Shown: in pieces, positions 8,751-16,782 of the stretch | Numbering within the stretch: position 1 is the stretch's first letter | Layout of the letters: each line of letters opens with the position of its first letter | NCBI GenBank assembly: GCA_035325995.1 | Contig: DAOKYU010000004.1 | Span: forward strand, 1-64,000 | From: Thermodesulfobacteriota bacterium | Lineage (GTDB): Bacteria > Desulfobacterota_D > UBA1144 > Nemesobacterales > UBA2774 | Length of the DNA: 64,000 bases | Reading direction: 5' to 3' | The notes under the pieces: generated by a model | Told to the model about the DNA's origin: nothing | Seen by the model: only the letters and a program-made list of their open reading frames with translations | The model's database searches: none | Program-made: the position numbers and the translations under genes

Positions 8751-9518
8751 TCACTCTTCCCCGGAGCCGGGGGCTATCGTGAGCGTCAGCTCCCGGGATA
8801 CGGACGCCCCTTCGGAATCGGCGGCGACGACAGTGACCTTGTATTCGCCGGCGTCGTCCTCGCCGTATTCCCAGGCTATGAGCCCTGTCGCGGGCTCTAT
8901 CGTCATCCCGGGGGGAGCGCCGCGGAGGGTGAAATCCACGGGGTCGCCGTCAGGATCCTCGGCGACGACTGTATACGCGAACCTCCCGTCCGTAAACGAC
9001 GCCTCGGGCTCTGACGGTATGACGGGCGGGGAATTGGGAATCGCGAACGCGCCGCCCGCGGTGGCCGCGCCCTGCCCGAGGTCGCTGTAGGGGGTGACGG
9101 TGACGCCTATAATGTCGCCCCTTTTAAACCCCTCCTGCCACGGAAGGGTTTCCTCTATCGCGCCCGAAATATCGTTGCCGTTGACAGTCCAGTCGTACAT
9201 GTATCTTATGTCGCTGTTTTGTGCGCCGTCGAAGCGGATGACCGCCTTGAAGCCGTCCCTCGGATTGCCCGTTATCGTTTCGACCGAGACGGATCTTATT
9301 TTGGCGAGAGACGGGATGGCCGGGGCCGGGGCGTCGAAATCTCCCGCGGCTTCGGGCCCCTCTTCCTCCTCTTCGTACGCCTCGTCCACTTCGTCGCCTG
9401 CACCGGATGAAATATCCGTCTCGTCGGGCGCGGACGGAGTTTCGTCGCGGCTGCAGCCCGGAACGAGTAGCAGCGCGGCAAGGAGAATGATTAGCGGAAA
9501 TCCCGCGGCTTTTATCAT
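8751..9518 (-). CDS. Lipoprotein with Ig-like/cadherin-like repeat
   Basis: A 255-aa protein with a signal peptide and lipobox LVPGC (Cys22), then an acidic linker (about 28-70) rich in Asp, Glu and Pro. A C-terminal domain of about 90 residues has VVAEDPDGDPVDFTLRGAPPG and WEYGEDDAGEYKVTVVAADSEG, the pattern of putative Ig (He_PIG) or cadherin-like beta sandwiches that often bind Ca2+ through the DPDGD loop. A middle beta-rich part (about 75-150) is unassigned. It lies 67 nt downstream of rng on the same strand and may share its message. Likely anchored to the outer membrane; role unknown. Confidence 0.75.
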   Translation of the reverse strand: MIKAAGFPLIILLAALLLVPGCSRDETPSAPDETDISSGAGDEVDEAYEEEEEGPEAAGDFDAPAPAIPSLAKIRSVSVETITGNPRDGFKAVIRFDGAQNSDIRYMYDWTVNGNDISGAIEETLPWQEGFKRGDIIGVTVTPYSDLGQGAATAGGAFAIPNSPPVIPSEPEASFTDGRFAYTVVAEDPDGDPVDFTLRGAPPGMTIEPATGLIAWEYGEDDAGEYKVTVVAADSEGASVSRELTLTIAPGSGEE

Positions 9519-9585
9519 CGGTGCGTCCCCCGGTTTTCGTTAATAATAGCGCCTGAAGGAGAGAAAAGGCAACAGGGGGGCCGGA

Positions 9586-11073
9586 TCAGGAGGCCTTGAC
9601 CTCGTACTTGCCGAGGCGGCCCTCGACGGGCTTGAACGATATGCGGACACCGGATTCCTTTTCGAGGCGTTTTAGCCCTTCCTGCTCGAATTCGCGGAGC
9701 TTTTCGATTATGCGGGGGCCCGCCTGGACCTCGACGGCGGTTACGCCGGGTTTTCCCGCCTTGTGTCTTATCTCGCGGATTATCTCGTAGGAGATCGTGT
9801 CCTTGGATTTGAGGTACCCCGAGCCGTCGCAGTATGGGCAGGGCTCGGCGAGCTCCGTGAGGACGCTTTCGCGGAGGCGCTGGCGTGTCATCTGTATGAC
9901 GCCGAAGGGGGACATTTCGAGCACCGCCGACCTTGCGCGGTCGCGCTTCAGCGCCTCGACGAAGGCCTCGTATATCTGGTCGCGGAGCTGGCGGTTCTTG
10001 ATGTCGATAAAATCGACTACGATTATGCCGACCAGGTTCCGGAGCCTGATCTGCCTTACGATTTCGGTCGCGGCTTCGAGGTTGAGCCTGTAGATCGTAT
10101 CCTCCTGCGTTTTGCCGCTCTGGAACCTTCCCGTGTTGACGTCGACTACGGTGAGGCCCTCGGCCTCTTCGATGATTATGTGGCCGCCCGATTTGAGCCA
10201 CACCTTTTTGTTGAATATCTTCCTTATCTCGTTCTCGACTCCGTAGCGTATGAATATGGGCTCGGGCTCTTTGTAGAGCTCGACCCTGACGCCCGAATCG
10301 GGCAGGTACCTCTTCACGTAGGAGATGATCTCGTCATAGGCCTCCTTCGAATCGACGACGACGCGGCTCATATCGCCGGAGACGAAATCCCTGACCGCTT
10401 TTATGTAGAGCCGGGGCTCTTCGTAAAGGAGGGACGGTGTCCTGGTTTCGTCGCTTCTCTTTTTAATGTCGGTCCAGAGGCGGTGGAGCTCCCGCGTATC
10501 CTGACGGAGGTCTTCCTCGGATACGTCGATGCTGGCCGTGCGTGCGATGAGCCCTATCCCCTCGGGCTTTATGCGCCTTACTATTTCGTTGAGCCTGTCT
10601 CGCTCGCTCTGGGATTCTATCTTGCGGGAGATTCCGACGATGTCGGCGTTCCCGAGGAGGACGGTGTATTTGCCGGGTATGCCGATGAACGAGGAGAGCT
10701 TGGGCCCCTTGCCGCCGACCGATTCCTTTAGCACCTGGACGAGCACGTGCTGACCTTCGCGGAGGATGTCCTGTATGAGCCCCCTGCTGTGTTTTTTGTG
10801 GTGGTTCGCTTCGCCTTCGTTCTCAAGGAAGAAGTCGTAGAGCGAGTCTTCGTGAACGTCTTCGACGGAGATGAAGCCCGACTTTTCGAGCCCTATGTTC
10901 ACGAACGCCGCCTGCATGCCGGGGACGACCTTTCCGACGATGCCCTTGTAGATGTTGCCGACGATCCTCGGGGCGGACTTCCTTTCGAGATAGAGCTCCG
11001 CCACAGAGCCGTTTTCCATTACGGCCACCCTGGTTTCGTTGAACGTAACATTAATTAAAATCCGGTTGTCCAT
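9586..11073 (-). CDS. rng: Ribonuclease G/E family endoribonuclease
   Basis: A 495-aa protein of RNase G size. An S1 RNA-binding domain is at about 36-125 (GNIYKGIVGKVVPGMQAAFVNIGLEKSGFI). The catalytic DNase-I-like domain has the two Mg-binding aspartates in TVVDVNTGRF and GIIVVDFIDIKN, and the Zn-link is CPYCDGSG (about 405-412). There is no RNase E-type degradosome tail, so this is RNase G or the core form. The role is 5'-end-dependent rRNA and mRNA processing. There is no Shine-Dalgarno; a TATAAT ends 5 nt before ATG, suggesting a leaderless mRNA. Confidence 0.93.
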   Translation of the reverse strand: MDNRILINVTFNETRVAVMENGSVAELYLERKSAPRIVGNIYKGIVGKVVPGMQAAFVNIGLEKSGFISVEDVHEDSLYDFFLENEGEANHHKKHSRGLIQDILREGQHVLVQVLKESVGGKGPKLSSFIGIPGKYTVLLGNADIVGISRKIESQSERDRLNEIVRRIKPEGIGLIARTASIDVSEEDLRQDTRELHRLWTDIKKRSDETRTPSLLYEEPRLYIKAVRDFVSGDMSRVVVDSKEAYDEIISYVKRYLPDSGVRVELYKEPEPIFIRYGVENEIRKIFNKKVWLKSGGHIIIEEAEGLTVVDVNTGRFQSGKTQEDTIYRLNLEAATEIVRQIRLRNLVGIIVVDFIDIKNRQLRDQIYEAFVEALKRDRARSAVLEMSPFGVIQMTRQRLRESVLTELAEPCPYCDGSGYLKSKDTISYEIIREIRHKAGKPGVTAVEVQAGPRIIEKLREFEQEGLKRLEKESGVRISFKPVEGRLGKYEVKAS

Positions 11074-11074
11074 A

Positions 11075-11087
11075 CCGTATTATACGG
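11075..11087 (-). promoter_or_regulatory. rng -10 box embedded in a perfect palindrome
   Basis: The 13-nt palindrome CCGTATTATACGG (6-bp arms, one central base) reads CCGTATAATACGG on the minus strand and contains a consensus TATAAT at 11084-11079. The start codon of rng is at 11073-11071, so transcription would start at or within a few bases of the ATG. The palindrome could also be an operator. No good -35 at 16-18 nt. Confidence 0.55.
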
Positions 11088-11263
11088 GCTGTTTTATATC
11101 TAAACCTTACAAGTTTTCTTAAGTATAGTCTATAAGTCGTCGATATGAAAGCTTAAAAGAATTTTAAATTACTTTTAATTCGCTGGAAACGGGTGTAAAA
11201 TTGAAAACAGTCTGAAAAAGCGGCCCTAAAGACGGGGCCGGTCTTATACGGAGGATGGACGGG

Positions 11264-12265
11264 ATGTATGTCAGAACCATAATCGCTGTGCTCCTGTTTA
11301 CGGGGGTCGCCCTCGCGCAGGGGAGCCTTCCGCCGCCCAGGGACGGGACGACCATATACGTCGTAAAGCCGGGCGATTCCCTCTGGAAGATTTCAGGCAG
11401 GTTCTTCGGGAACCCGCTTTTCTGGCCGAGGCTCTGGGAGCTCAACCCGAACATAGACAACCCGAACAGGATATACCCGGGCGACGTGATTTCGCTTAAG
11501 CCGGAGCAGCCCTTACTGCCGGTAGTGAAGGTGGAGCCCAAGGCCCACAAGGTTACGTTCGACGACGTCGAGCCTCCGCCTCCCGTCTTTTATTATTCGC
11601 GCGGAGGGTCCGAGGGATTCATATCCCCCGGCCAGTGGGAGCACATGGGGACTATACTGACGTCGGAGCCTCCGAAGATGCTGCTCGGCACTGGCGACAT
11701 CGTGTACACGAACATAGGCACGAAGAACGGGGCCGGCACCGGGGACAGGTATACGATATACAGGACTTCGAAACCCATCACCCACCCGGTATCCGGGAAC
11801 AGGGTGGGATACAAGGTTGCCGTCCTCGGGGAGCTCGAGATAATAGAGGTCCTCGGGAAGAGGAAATCGACCGCCGTTATTACGGAGGCCTACCAGGAGA
11901 TAATGCGCGGGGCGAGAGTGAGGCCCGAGGAGTCCTTCGTCAAGGAAGTCGTGATGAAGAAGGGGGTCCAGAGGGTGGACGGCTTCATCGTCGATAACAA
12001 GAACAACGTCGAGCTTTCGGGAAGCGGAGACGTCGTTTACCTGGACGTCGGAAAGAGAAACTCAGTCGTGCCCGGGAACGTGTTTTCTATATACACGTCG
12101 CCGAGAAAGTCGTGGGACCCCGACGCGGGGAAGAACGTCGTTATACCGGGAGTGCTCATAGGGAAGATCGTCGTCCTGGAAGTCGGGGATACGACATCGA
12201 CCGGCGTGATAATCGAGAGCTCGCGGCAGGTGCAGAAGGGGAATTTCATAAGCCTCGACATATAG
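11264..12265 (+). CDS. LysM-domain exported protein
   Basis: A 333-aa protein with a signal peptide (MYVRTIIAVLLFTGVALAQ) followed by one LysM domain (about 27-85: TIYVVKPGDSLWKISGRFFG to IYPGDVISL), which binds peptidoglycan. The remaining 220 residues are beta-rich with VYTNIGTKNGAGTGDRYTIYR, a pattern seen in LysM proteins of deltaproteobacterial type; function not established. An in-frame ATG at 11255 abuts GGAGG (11250-11254) with no spacing, whereas ATG at 11264 is 9 nt away, so 11264 is preferred. Convergent with pcm. Confidence 0.85.
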   Translation: MYVRTIIAVLLFTGVALAQGSLPPPRDGTTIYVVKPGDSLWKISGRFFGNPLFWPRLWELNPNIDNPNRIYPGDVISLKPEQPLLPVVKVEPKAHKVTFDDVEPPPPVFYYSRGGSEGFISPGQWEHMGTILTSEPPKMLLGTGDIVYTNIGTKNGAGTGDRYTIYRTSKPITHPVSGNRVGYKVAVLGELEIIEVLGKRKSTAVITEAYQEIMRGARVRPEESFVKEVVMKKGVQRVDGFIVDNKNNVELSGSGDVVYLDVGKRNSVVPGNVFSIYTSPRKSWDPDAGKNVVIPGVLIGKIVVLEVGDTTSTGVIIESSRQVQKGNFISLDI

Positions 12266-12303
12266 AGACGGGAATTCGAGAAGAGGATACGCGGTTCGTG
12301 CCC

Positions 12304-13014
12304 CTAGGCCTTTTCAGGCCCGGGCTCGCCCGTCATGGGGACGAACCGGACGGAAGTGACCTTCCTGTAAGAGACGCCCTTCCCGGATTTTTCTATAAGC
12401 AGAAGCTCCTGGTTTTCCCCGCCCACGGGGATGACCATCCTGCCGCCTTCCCCGAGCCGGGAGACGAGGGCCTCGGGCACGTCGCCCGGAGCAGCCGTTA
12501 CTATGATGCCGTCGTAGGGCGCGTTTTCCCCCCACCCGGCATAGCCGTCGCCGACCCTGAAGTGAATGTCCGTATAACCCAGTTTTTCGAGGAGACTGCG
12601 CGTCCTCTCGGCGAGCTCGGGGATGATTTCTATCGTGTATACATCGGCCCCCGTTTCGGCGAGTATGGCCGTCTGGTACCCGGAGCCGGTGCCTACCTCG
12701 AGTATCTTTTGCCCCGGGGCCGGCTTCAGTATCTCTGACATGAGGGCGACTATGTAGGGCTGGGATATCGTCTGTCCCTTGCCTATCGGAACGGGGCTGT
12801 CGCCGTAGGCGGACTCCCTCGACCCGGGCGGGACGAACTCGTGCCTCGGTATCTTAAGCATGGCGTTTATGACGGCGGGATACCTTATGCCGCGTGCGAT
12901 GATCTGGTCCTCGACCATCCTCCAGCGCATTTCGGCGTAGTCGTCCGCGCCGTCCGTGACCGCGGCGGAAAGGAGGACCAGGAGGGCCGGCACGTAGAAA
13001 AGGAGCTCTTCCAT
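12304..13014 (-). CDS. pcm: Protein-L-isoaspartate O-methyltransferase, exported form
   Basis: A 236-aa SAM-dependent methyltransferase that repairs isoaspartyl residues. It has FVPPGSRESAYGDSPVPIGKGQTISQP-type substrate loop residues (PIGKGQTISQPYIVA), SAM motif I ILEVGTGSGYQTAILAE, and the C-terminal PVGGENQELLLIEK strand. The N-terminus adds a hydrophobic segment (about 4-20, FYVPALLVLLSAAV) ahead of the normal domain, indicating periplasmic or membrane-anchored location; the E. coli enzyme is cytoplasmic. It follows meaB by 89 nt on the same strand. No Shine-Dalgarno is visible. Confidence 0.9.
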   Translation of the reverse strand: MEELLFYVPALLVLLSAAVTDGADDYAEMRWRMVEDQIIARGIRYPAVINAMLKIPRHEFVPPGSRESAYGDSPVPIGKGQTISQPYIVALMSEILKPAPGQKILEVGTGSGYQTAILAETGADVYTIEIIPELAERTRSLLEKLGYTDIHFRVGDGYAGWGENAPYDGIIVTAAPGDVPEALVSRLGEGGRMVIPVGGENQELLLIEKSGKGVSYRKVTSVRFVPMTGEPGPEKA

Positions 13015-13103
13015 AGGGCTAAGGTTACCACGAAAGGGGACTGCGGTTGCCGGCGGGGAAAGAATCGGACCGGAAAGACAAAAAAAGAGGGGACAGGAAC
13101 AGG

Positions 13104-14057
13104 CTAGATGATTTTCGATAAAACGAGCTTCGCGCCTTCGTATGGGTCGAGCTCGCCCCTTTTCACCCTGTCGTAAATCTTTTTGACTTCATTCCCGGTG
13201 AGCTTTTCGGAGACGGCCGCTTCGACCGCTTCCTTTACTATCTCGGAGAATTCCTCTTCCCTGCGCGTTTCGCGCTTGAGCCCGAGGCGTCCTGTCTTTT
13301 CCTGAAATTCCCTGTGCCTTTCGACCTCGGCGGCGAGCTTGTCTATCCCCTCCCCTTTTGCCGCGCTCGTCATGAGGACGGGCTGCTTCCATTCCTTGCC
13401 GGGGGACTTCAGGGAGACGATCTGCCTTATCTCGGCCGTGATGAGATTCGCCCCTTCCCTGTCGCACTTGTTGACGACGAATATGTCGGCTATCTCCATG
13501 AGCCCCGCCTTCATCGTCTGGACGCCGTCGCCGGCCTCGGGGACGAGGACGACGAGGACCGTGTCGGCTATGCGTATCACGTCGAGCTCGCTCTGGCCGA
13601 CGCCGACCGTTTCGACTATGACGTAGTCGAGCCCGAACGCGGAGAAGAGCTTTATTATCTCCCTCGAAGCCCGGGATATTCCGCCGTGGGTGCCCCTCGT
13701 GCTGATGCTCCTTATGAAGACGCCGTCGTCCATGGAGTGGTCGTGCATGCGAATCCTGTCGCCGAGTATGGCCCCGCCCGAAAACGGGCTCGACGGATCG
13801 ACGGCGAGGACGCCGACCGTTTTACCGAGGGACCTGTAGTGCGCGATGAGCCTGTTCGTGAGTGTGCTTTTCCCCGCACCGGGCGGGCCCGTGACGCCGA
13901 TTATGTAGGACCTCTCCGAAAGATTGTCGAGACGCTTGAGCACAGCCGGGAGAGAGCGGTGACGGCTTTCGGCGAGCGTTATGAGACGCGCGAGGGCTAC
14001 CCTGTCGCCGGACAGCATCTTGTCAATGAGCTCGTTTTCGTGTTGGGATAATGGCAT
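13104..14057 (-). CDS. meaB: Methylmalonyl-CoA mutase-associated GTPase MeaB
   Basis: A 317-aa G3E P-loop GTPase. It has Walker A GPPGAGKST (about 56-64), the DPSSPFSGGAILGDRIRM segment typical of MeaB/ArgK, switch ETVGVGQSE, and the NKCD base-recognition motif (about 192-195). MeaB protects and reloads adenosylcobalamin-dependent methylmalonyl-CoA mutase. The mutase genes are not nearby; mce lies at 7706. Downstream of the EVE gene by 48 nt and upstream of pcm, likely one transcription unit. Confidence 0.95.
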   Translation of the reverse strand: MPLSQHENELIDKMLSGDRVALARLITLAESRHRSLPAVLKRLDNLSERSYIIGVTGPPGAGKSTLTNRLIAHYRSLGKTVGVLAVDPSSPFSGGAILGDRIRMHDHSMDDGVFIRSISTRGTHGGISRASREIIKLFSAFGLDYVIVETVGVGQSELDVIRIADTVLVVLVPEAGDGVQTMKAGLMEIADIFVVNKCDREGANLITAEIRQIVSLKSPGKEWKQPVLMTSAAKGEGIDKLAAEVERHREFQEKTGRLGLKRETRREEEFSEIVKEAVEAAVSEKLTGNEVKKIYDRVKRGELDPYEGAKLVLSKII

Positions 14058-14105
14058 CGGGACATACCTTAAATCGCGGGGGGTGGATTGTCAAAGGAAA
14101 GGGAG

Positions 14106-14513
14106 CTATCCGGCGCTCATTTTGAGTATGGTGTCGTATTCGTCTTTCGTGACGGGCACGACCGAAAGGCGGCCCTGCTTTACGAGGGCGATATTCCCGA
14201 GGCCTTTTTCCTTTTTAATGTCGGCGAGCGCGACGGGATTTTTGAGGGGTTTTACCGGCTCGATGTCTACGGCGACCCACCTGTCGTCTCCCGTGGTCGG
14301 GTCCTGATAAGCCTCCCTGATCACCTTCGCGATCCCGACTATCGCGAGGCCGACGTTACTGTGATAGTAGAGAAGGAGGTCGCCCTTCTTCATGGATTTG
14401 AGGTTGTTCCTCGCCTGGTAGTTCCTGACGCCGGTCCAGTCCGTACGGCCGTCGCGGACGAGGTCGTCCCAGGAATATGCCGAGGGCTCGGACTTAACAA
14501 GCCAGTAGCTCAT
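14106..14513 (-). CDS. EVE-domain (thymocyte nuclear protein 1-like) protein
   Basis: A 135-aa PUA-like EVE domain. It starts MSYWLVKSEPSAYSWDDL and has GVRNYQARNNLKSMKKGDLLLYYHS and a C-terminal DEYDTIL, all hallmark positions of the family, whose members bind modified bases such as 5-methyl- or 5-hydroxymethylcytosine or modified RNA. Full length. No Shine-Dalgarno; CATAAT lies 7 nt before the ATG with TTGTAA 16 nt further upstream, so the message is probably leaderless. First gene of the EVE-meaB-pcm group. Confidence 0.92.
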   Translation of the reverse strand: MSYWLVKSEPSAYSWDDLVRDGRTDWTGVRNYQARNNLKSMKKGDLLLYYHSNVGLAIVGIAKVIREAYQDPTTGDDRWVAVDIEPVKPLKNPVALADIKKEKGLGNIALVKQGRLSVVPVTKDEYDTILKMSAG

Positions 14514-14520
14514 GGGTTTA

Positions 14521-14548
14521 ATTATGAGGAAATTTTAGAGTATTACAA
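14521..14548 (-). promoter_or_regulatory. Promoter of the EVE-meaB-pcm unit
   Basis: On the minus strand TTGTAA (14548-14543), a 16-nt spacer, then CATAAT (14526-14521), ending 7 nt before the start codon. Predicted start of transcription coincides with the start of translation. Confidence 0.5.
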
Positions 14549-14572
14549 ATGGCGGCGCGGCCGCCGGGATTC

Positions 14573-14600
14573 TTTAACTAATCCTATTATCCAGTATATT
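14573..14600 (+). promoter_or_regulatory. Promoter of the CsgG-like/his unit
   Basis: TTTAAC (14573-14578), 16-nt spacer, TATATT (14595-14600), then 9 nt to the ATG at 14610. No Shine-Dalgarno follows. Back-to-back with the EVE promoter in a 96-nt divergent region. Confidence 0.45.
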
Positions 14601-14609
14601 TATGGGCGT

Positions 14610-15272
14610 ATGGGTAAACTACGTGCAGTCTTTAAAACCTTTATTATGATTGCGTTCCTTGCCGCATGTGCTTACCCCGCACACGCGCAGACGGAGGAGC
14701 CCGCCGGACCTCGCGTGCCGTTAAGGGAGAAGGTGAAGACGGCTGCCGTCATGCCGTTCAGCTCGAAATCCTCCCTGTCGGCGGAGATGCCGGCGGAAGC
14801 GCTTTCAGACAAGGAGAGGTTCCTCATGATCTCCTTTTACGACGCGCTCGTAGCACAGGGGAGCGTCGTGAAGATCACACCGCTCAAGGAATCCGAGGCC
14901 GCGTACGCCGGGGTGACGTATGACAATCCCGTCTCTTACTTCCGGGACGCCGCGGTCGAAGCCGGAAGGAAGCTCGGCGTGGACGCCGTGTTTACGGGCG
15001 TTATATCGGAGTACACGGAAAGGAAGGGCTCGGGCGCGGGCGTCGAGTCGCCCGCTACTGTCGCTTTCAGCGTCGAGCTTTTGAGCACGAAGGACGGCAG
15101 CATACTGTGGGAGACCTACTTTACCGAGACCCAGAGGCCGCTCCTGGACAACCTGTACGAGATAGACAAGTTCTTTAAAAGAGGGGCGAAGTGGATTACG
15201 GCGGACGAGCTCGCGAGGGAAGGCGCGAGGAAGGCCGCGTCCGACTTCAATACATTCCTGACGACCGAATAA
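14610..15272 (+). CDS. Exported CsgG/LpoB-like protein of unknown function
   Basis: A 220-aa protein. The signal peptide includes FIMIAFLAACAYPAHAQ; a Cys at about position 20 might be lipidated, but the AHAQ site fits signal peptidase I better. The mature part has TAAVMPFSSKS, DAVFTGVISEYTER, FSVELLSTKDGSILWETYFTETQ and a C-terminal helix, the strand-helix order of the alpha/beta domain found in CsgG, LpoB and related proteins. The frame is open upstream to 14088 but antisense to the EVE gene there; the ATG at 14610 is chosen from the signal peptide and promoter. Its TAA abuts the hisA ATG with no gap, so it heads that operon. Confidence 0.75.
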   Translation: MGKLRAVFKTFIMIAFLAACAYPAHAQTEEPAGPRVPLREKVKTAAVMPFSSKSSLSAEMPAEALSDKERFLMISFYDALVAQGSVVKITPLKESEAAYAGVTYDNPVSYFRDAAVEAGRKLGVDAVFTGVISEYTERKGSGAGVESPATVAFSVELLSTKDGSILWETYFTETQRPLLDNLYEIDKFFKRGAKWITADELAREGARKAASDFNTFLTTE

Positions 15273-15995
15273 ATGCTGATAATACCTGCCATAGATCTTA
15301 AAGACGGAAAGTGCGTGAGGCTGTACAAGGGCGAGGAAGGGACGGAGACCGTCTTTTCCGAGAGGCCCGGGGAAGTGGCCGCGAAGTGGGAGGCGGCCGG
15401 AGCGAAGTGGATTCACGTAGTAGACCTCGACGGGGCCTTTAAGGGCGAGCCGGGGAATCTTGCGGCAGTGAAGGATATAAGGGCCTCAGTCAAGTGCAGC
15501 ATACAGGTTGGCGGCGGGATAAGGAACATCGAGACCGTGAGGGAGTACGCCGGCCTCGGCATCGACAGGGTGATAATCGGCACCGCCGCCTTTAACGACG
15601 CAGACTTTCTCAAACAGGCGTGCGAAGAGTTCCCCGGCAGGATAGCCGTCGGCCTCGATACGAAGAACGGGAAGATCGCCGTAAAGGGCTGGAAGGAAGT
15701 GATAGACACGGATACGAAAGAAGCGCTCCGGGACCTCCACGAGGCCGGGGTGTCGATAATACTCAACACGAATATAGACAGGGACGGCACGATGGAAGGG
15801 ATAAACGTGAACGCCGCCCGCGAGTTTATAGAGATGTCGCCGCTGCCAGTAATAGCGTCGGGCGGAATCGCGACCATGGCCGACCTCGAAAAGCTCGACT
15901 CGCTCGGGCTCGGTGGGCTTTACGGCGCGATACTCGGGAAGTCGCTCTACACAGGATCGATAGACCTCAAAGAAGCCGTATCAAGGTACTCGTAA
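15273..15995 (+). CDS. hisA: Phosphoribosylformimino-5-aminoimidazole carboxamide ribotide isomerase
   Basis: A 240-aa (beta-alpha)8 barrel catalysing the fourth step of histidine synthesis (ProFAR to PRFAR). The catalytic pair is visible: Asp8 in PAIDLKDGKCVRLYKG and the second Asp in AVGLDTKNGKIAVKGW (about 129). Phosphate loops are GGGIR and IASGG. It starts immediately after the stop of the upstream gene and is followed without gap by hisF (TAAATG). hisH, which supplies ammonia to HisF, is not in the window. Confidence 0.97.
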   Translation: MLIIPAIDLKDGKCVRLYKGEEGTETVFSERPGEVAAKWEAAGAKWIHVVDLDGAFKGEPGNLAAVKDIRASVKCSIQVGGGIRNIETVREYAGLGIDRVIIGTAAFNDADFLKQACEEFPGRIAVGLDTKNGKIAVKGWKEVIDTDTKEALRDLHEAGVSIILNTNIDRDGTMEGINVNAAREFIEMSPLPVIASGGIATMADLEKLDSLGLGGLYGAILGKSLYTGSIDLKEAVSRYS

Positions 15996-16754
15996 ATGCT
16001 ATCCAAGAGAATAATACCCTGCCTCGACGTCAAGGACGGAAGGGTCGTGAAGGGCGTCAATTTCCTTAACCTGAGGGACGCCGGGGACCCCGTCGAGATC
16101 GCGAAGAAATACAGCGACGAGGGGGCGGACGAAATATGCTTCCTCGACATCACCGCCTCGCACGAAGAGAGGAACACGATGATAGACGTCGTCCGGCGGA
16201 CTGCCGGGGAGGTGTTCGTGCCTCTCACGGTCGGCGGGGGCGTAAGGACCCTCGAGGACGTGAGGGAGCTCCTCCTGGCGGGGGCGGACAAGGTTTCCAT
16301 AAACACCGCCGCCGTGAAGGATCCGGATTTCGTCAGGGCGGCCGCGGAGAAGTTCGGCAGTCAGTGCATCGTCGTCGCTATAGACGCGAGGGAGTCCTCG
16401 CCCGGGAGGTGGGAGGTGTACACCCACGGCGGGAGGAACCCCACCGGGATAGACGCCGTCGAGTGGGCGAGGAAGATGGAGGAGAACGGCGCGGGGGAGA
16501 TACTACTTACCAGCATGGACAGGGACGGGACGAAGTCGGGGTATGACCTCGCGCTTACGAGGGCCGTCTCGCGAGCCGTTTCGATACCGGTGATCGCATC
16601 CGGAGGCGCCGGAACCCTTGAGCATCTTACGGAGGGGGTCAGGGAAGGAGAGGCGGACGCCGTGCTCGTGGCGTCGATATTCCATTACGGCGAGCACACG
16701 ATAAGGGAAGCGAAAGAGCACATGAACGGAAGGGGCGTCAGCGTAAGGCTCTGA
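15996..16754 (+). CDS. hisF: Imidazole glycerol phosphate synthase cyclase subunit
   Basis: A 252-aa (beta-alpha)8 barrel that makes IGP and AICAR from PRFAR using ammonia from HisH. Asp11 in IPCLDVKDGRVVKGVNF and Asp130 in CIVVAIDAR are the catalytic residues. The phosphate-binding loops VGGGVRT and ASGGAG are intact. It begins at the base after the hisA stop. Normal length. Genes for the rest of the pathway are elsewhere. Confidence 0.97.
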   Translation: MLSKRIIPCLDVKDGRVVKGVNFLNLRDAGDPVEIAKKYSDEGADEICFLDITASHEERNTMIDVVRRTAGEVFVPLTVGGGVRTLEDVRELLLAGADKVSINTAAVKDPDFVRAAAEKFGSQCIVVAIDARESSPGRWEVYTHGGRNPTGIDAVEWARKMEENGAGEILLTSMDRDGTKSGYDLALTRAVSRAVSIPVIASGGAGTLEHLTEGVREGEADAVLVASIFHYGEHTIREAKEHMNGRGVSVRL

Positions 16755-16782
16755 CGGAAGGCGGAGACCCGGGGAAACAGAT

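Noticed and set aside
14088..14609. N-terminal extension of the CsgG-like protein
   Set aside because: This part is antisense to the EVE gene and not protein-like; a signal peptide and promoter place the start at 14610.
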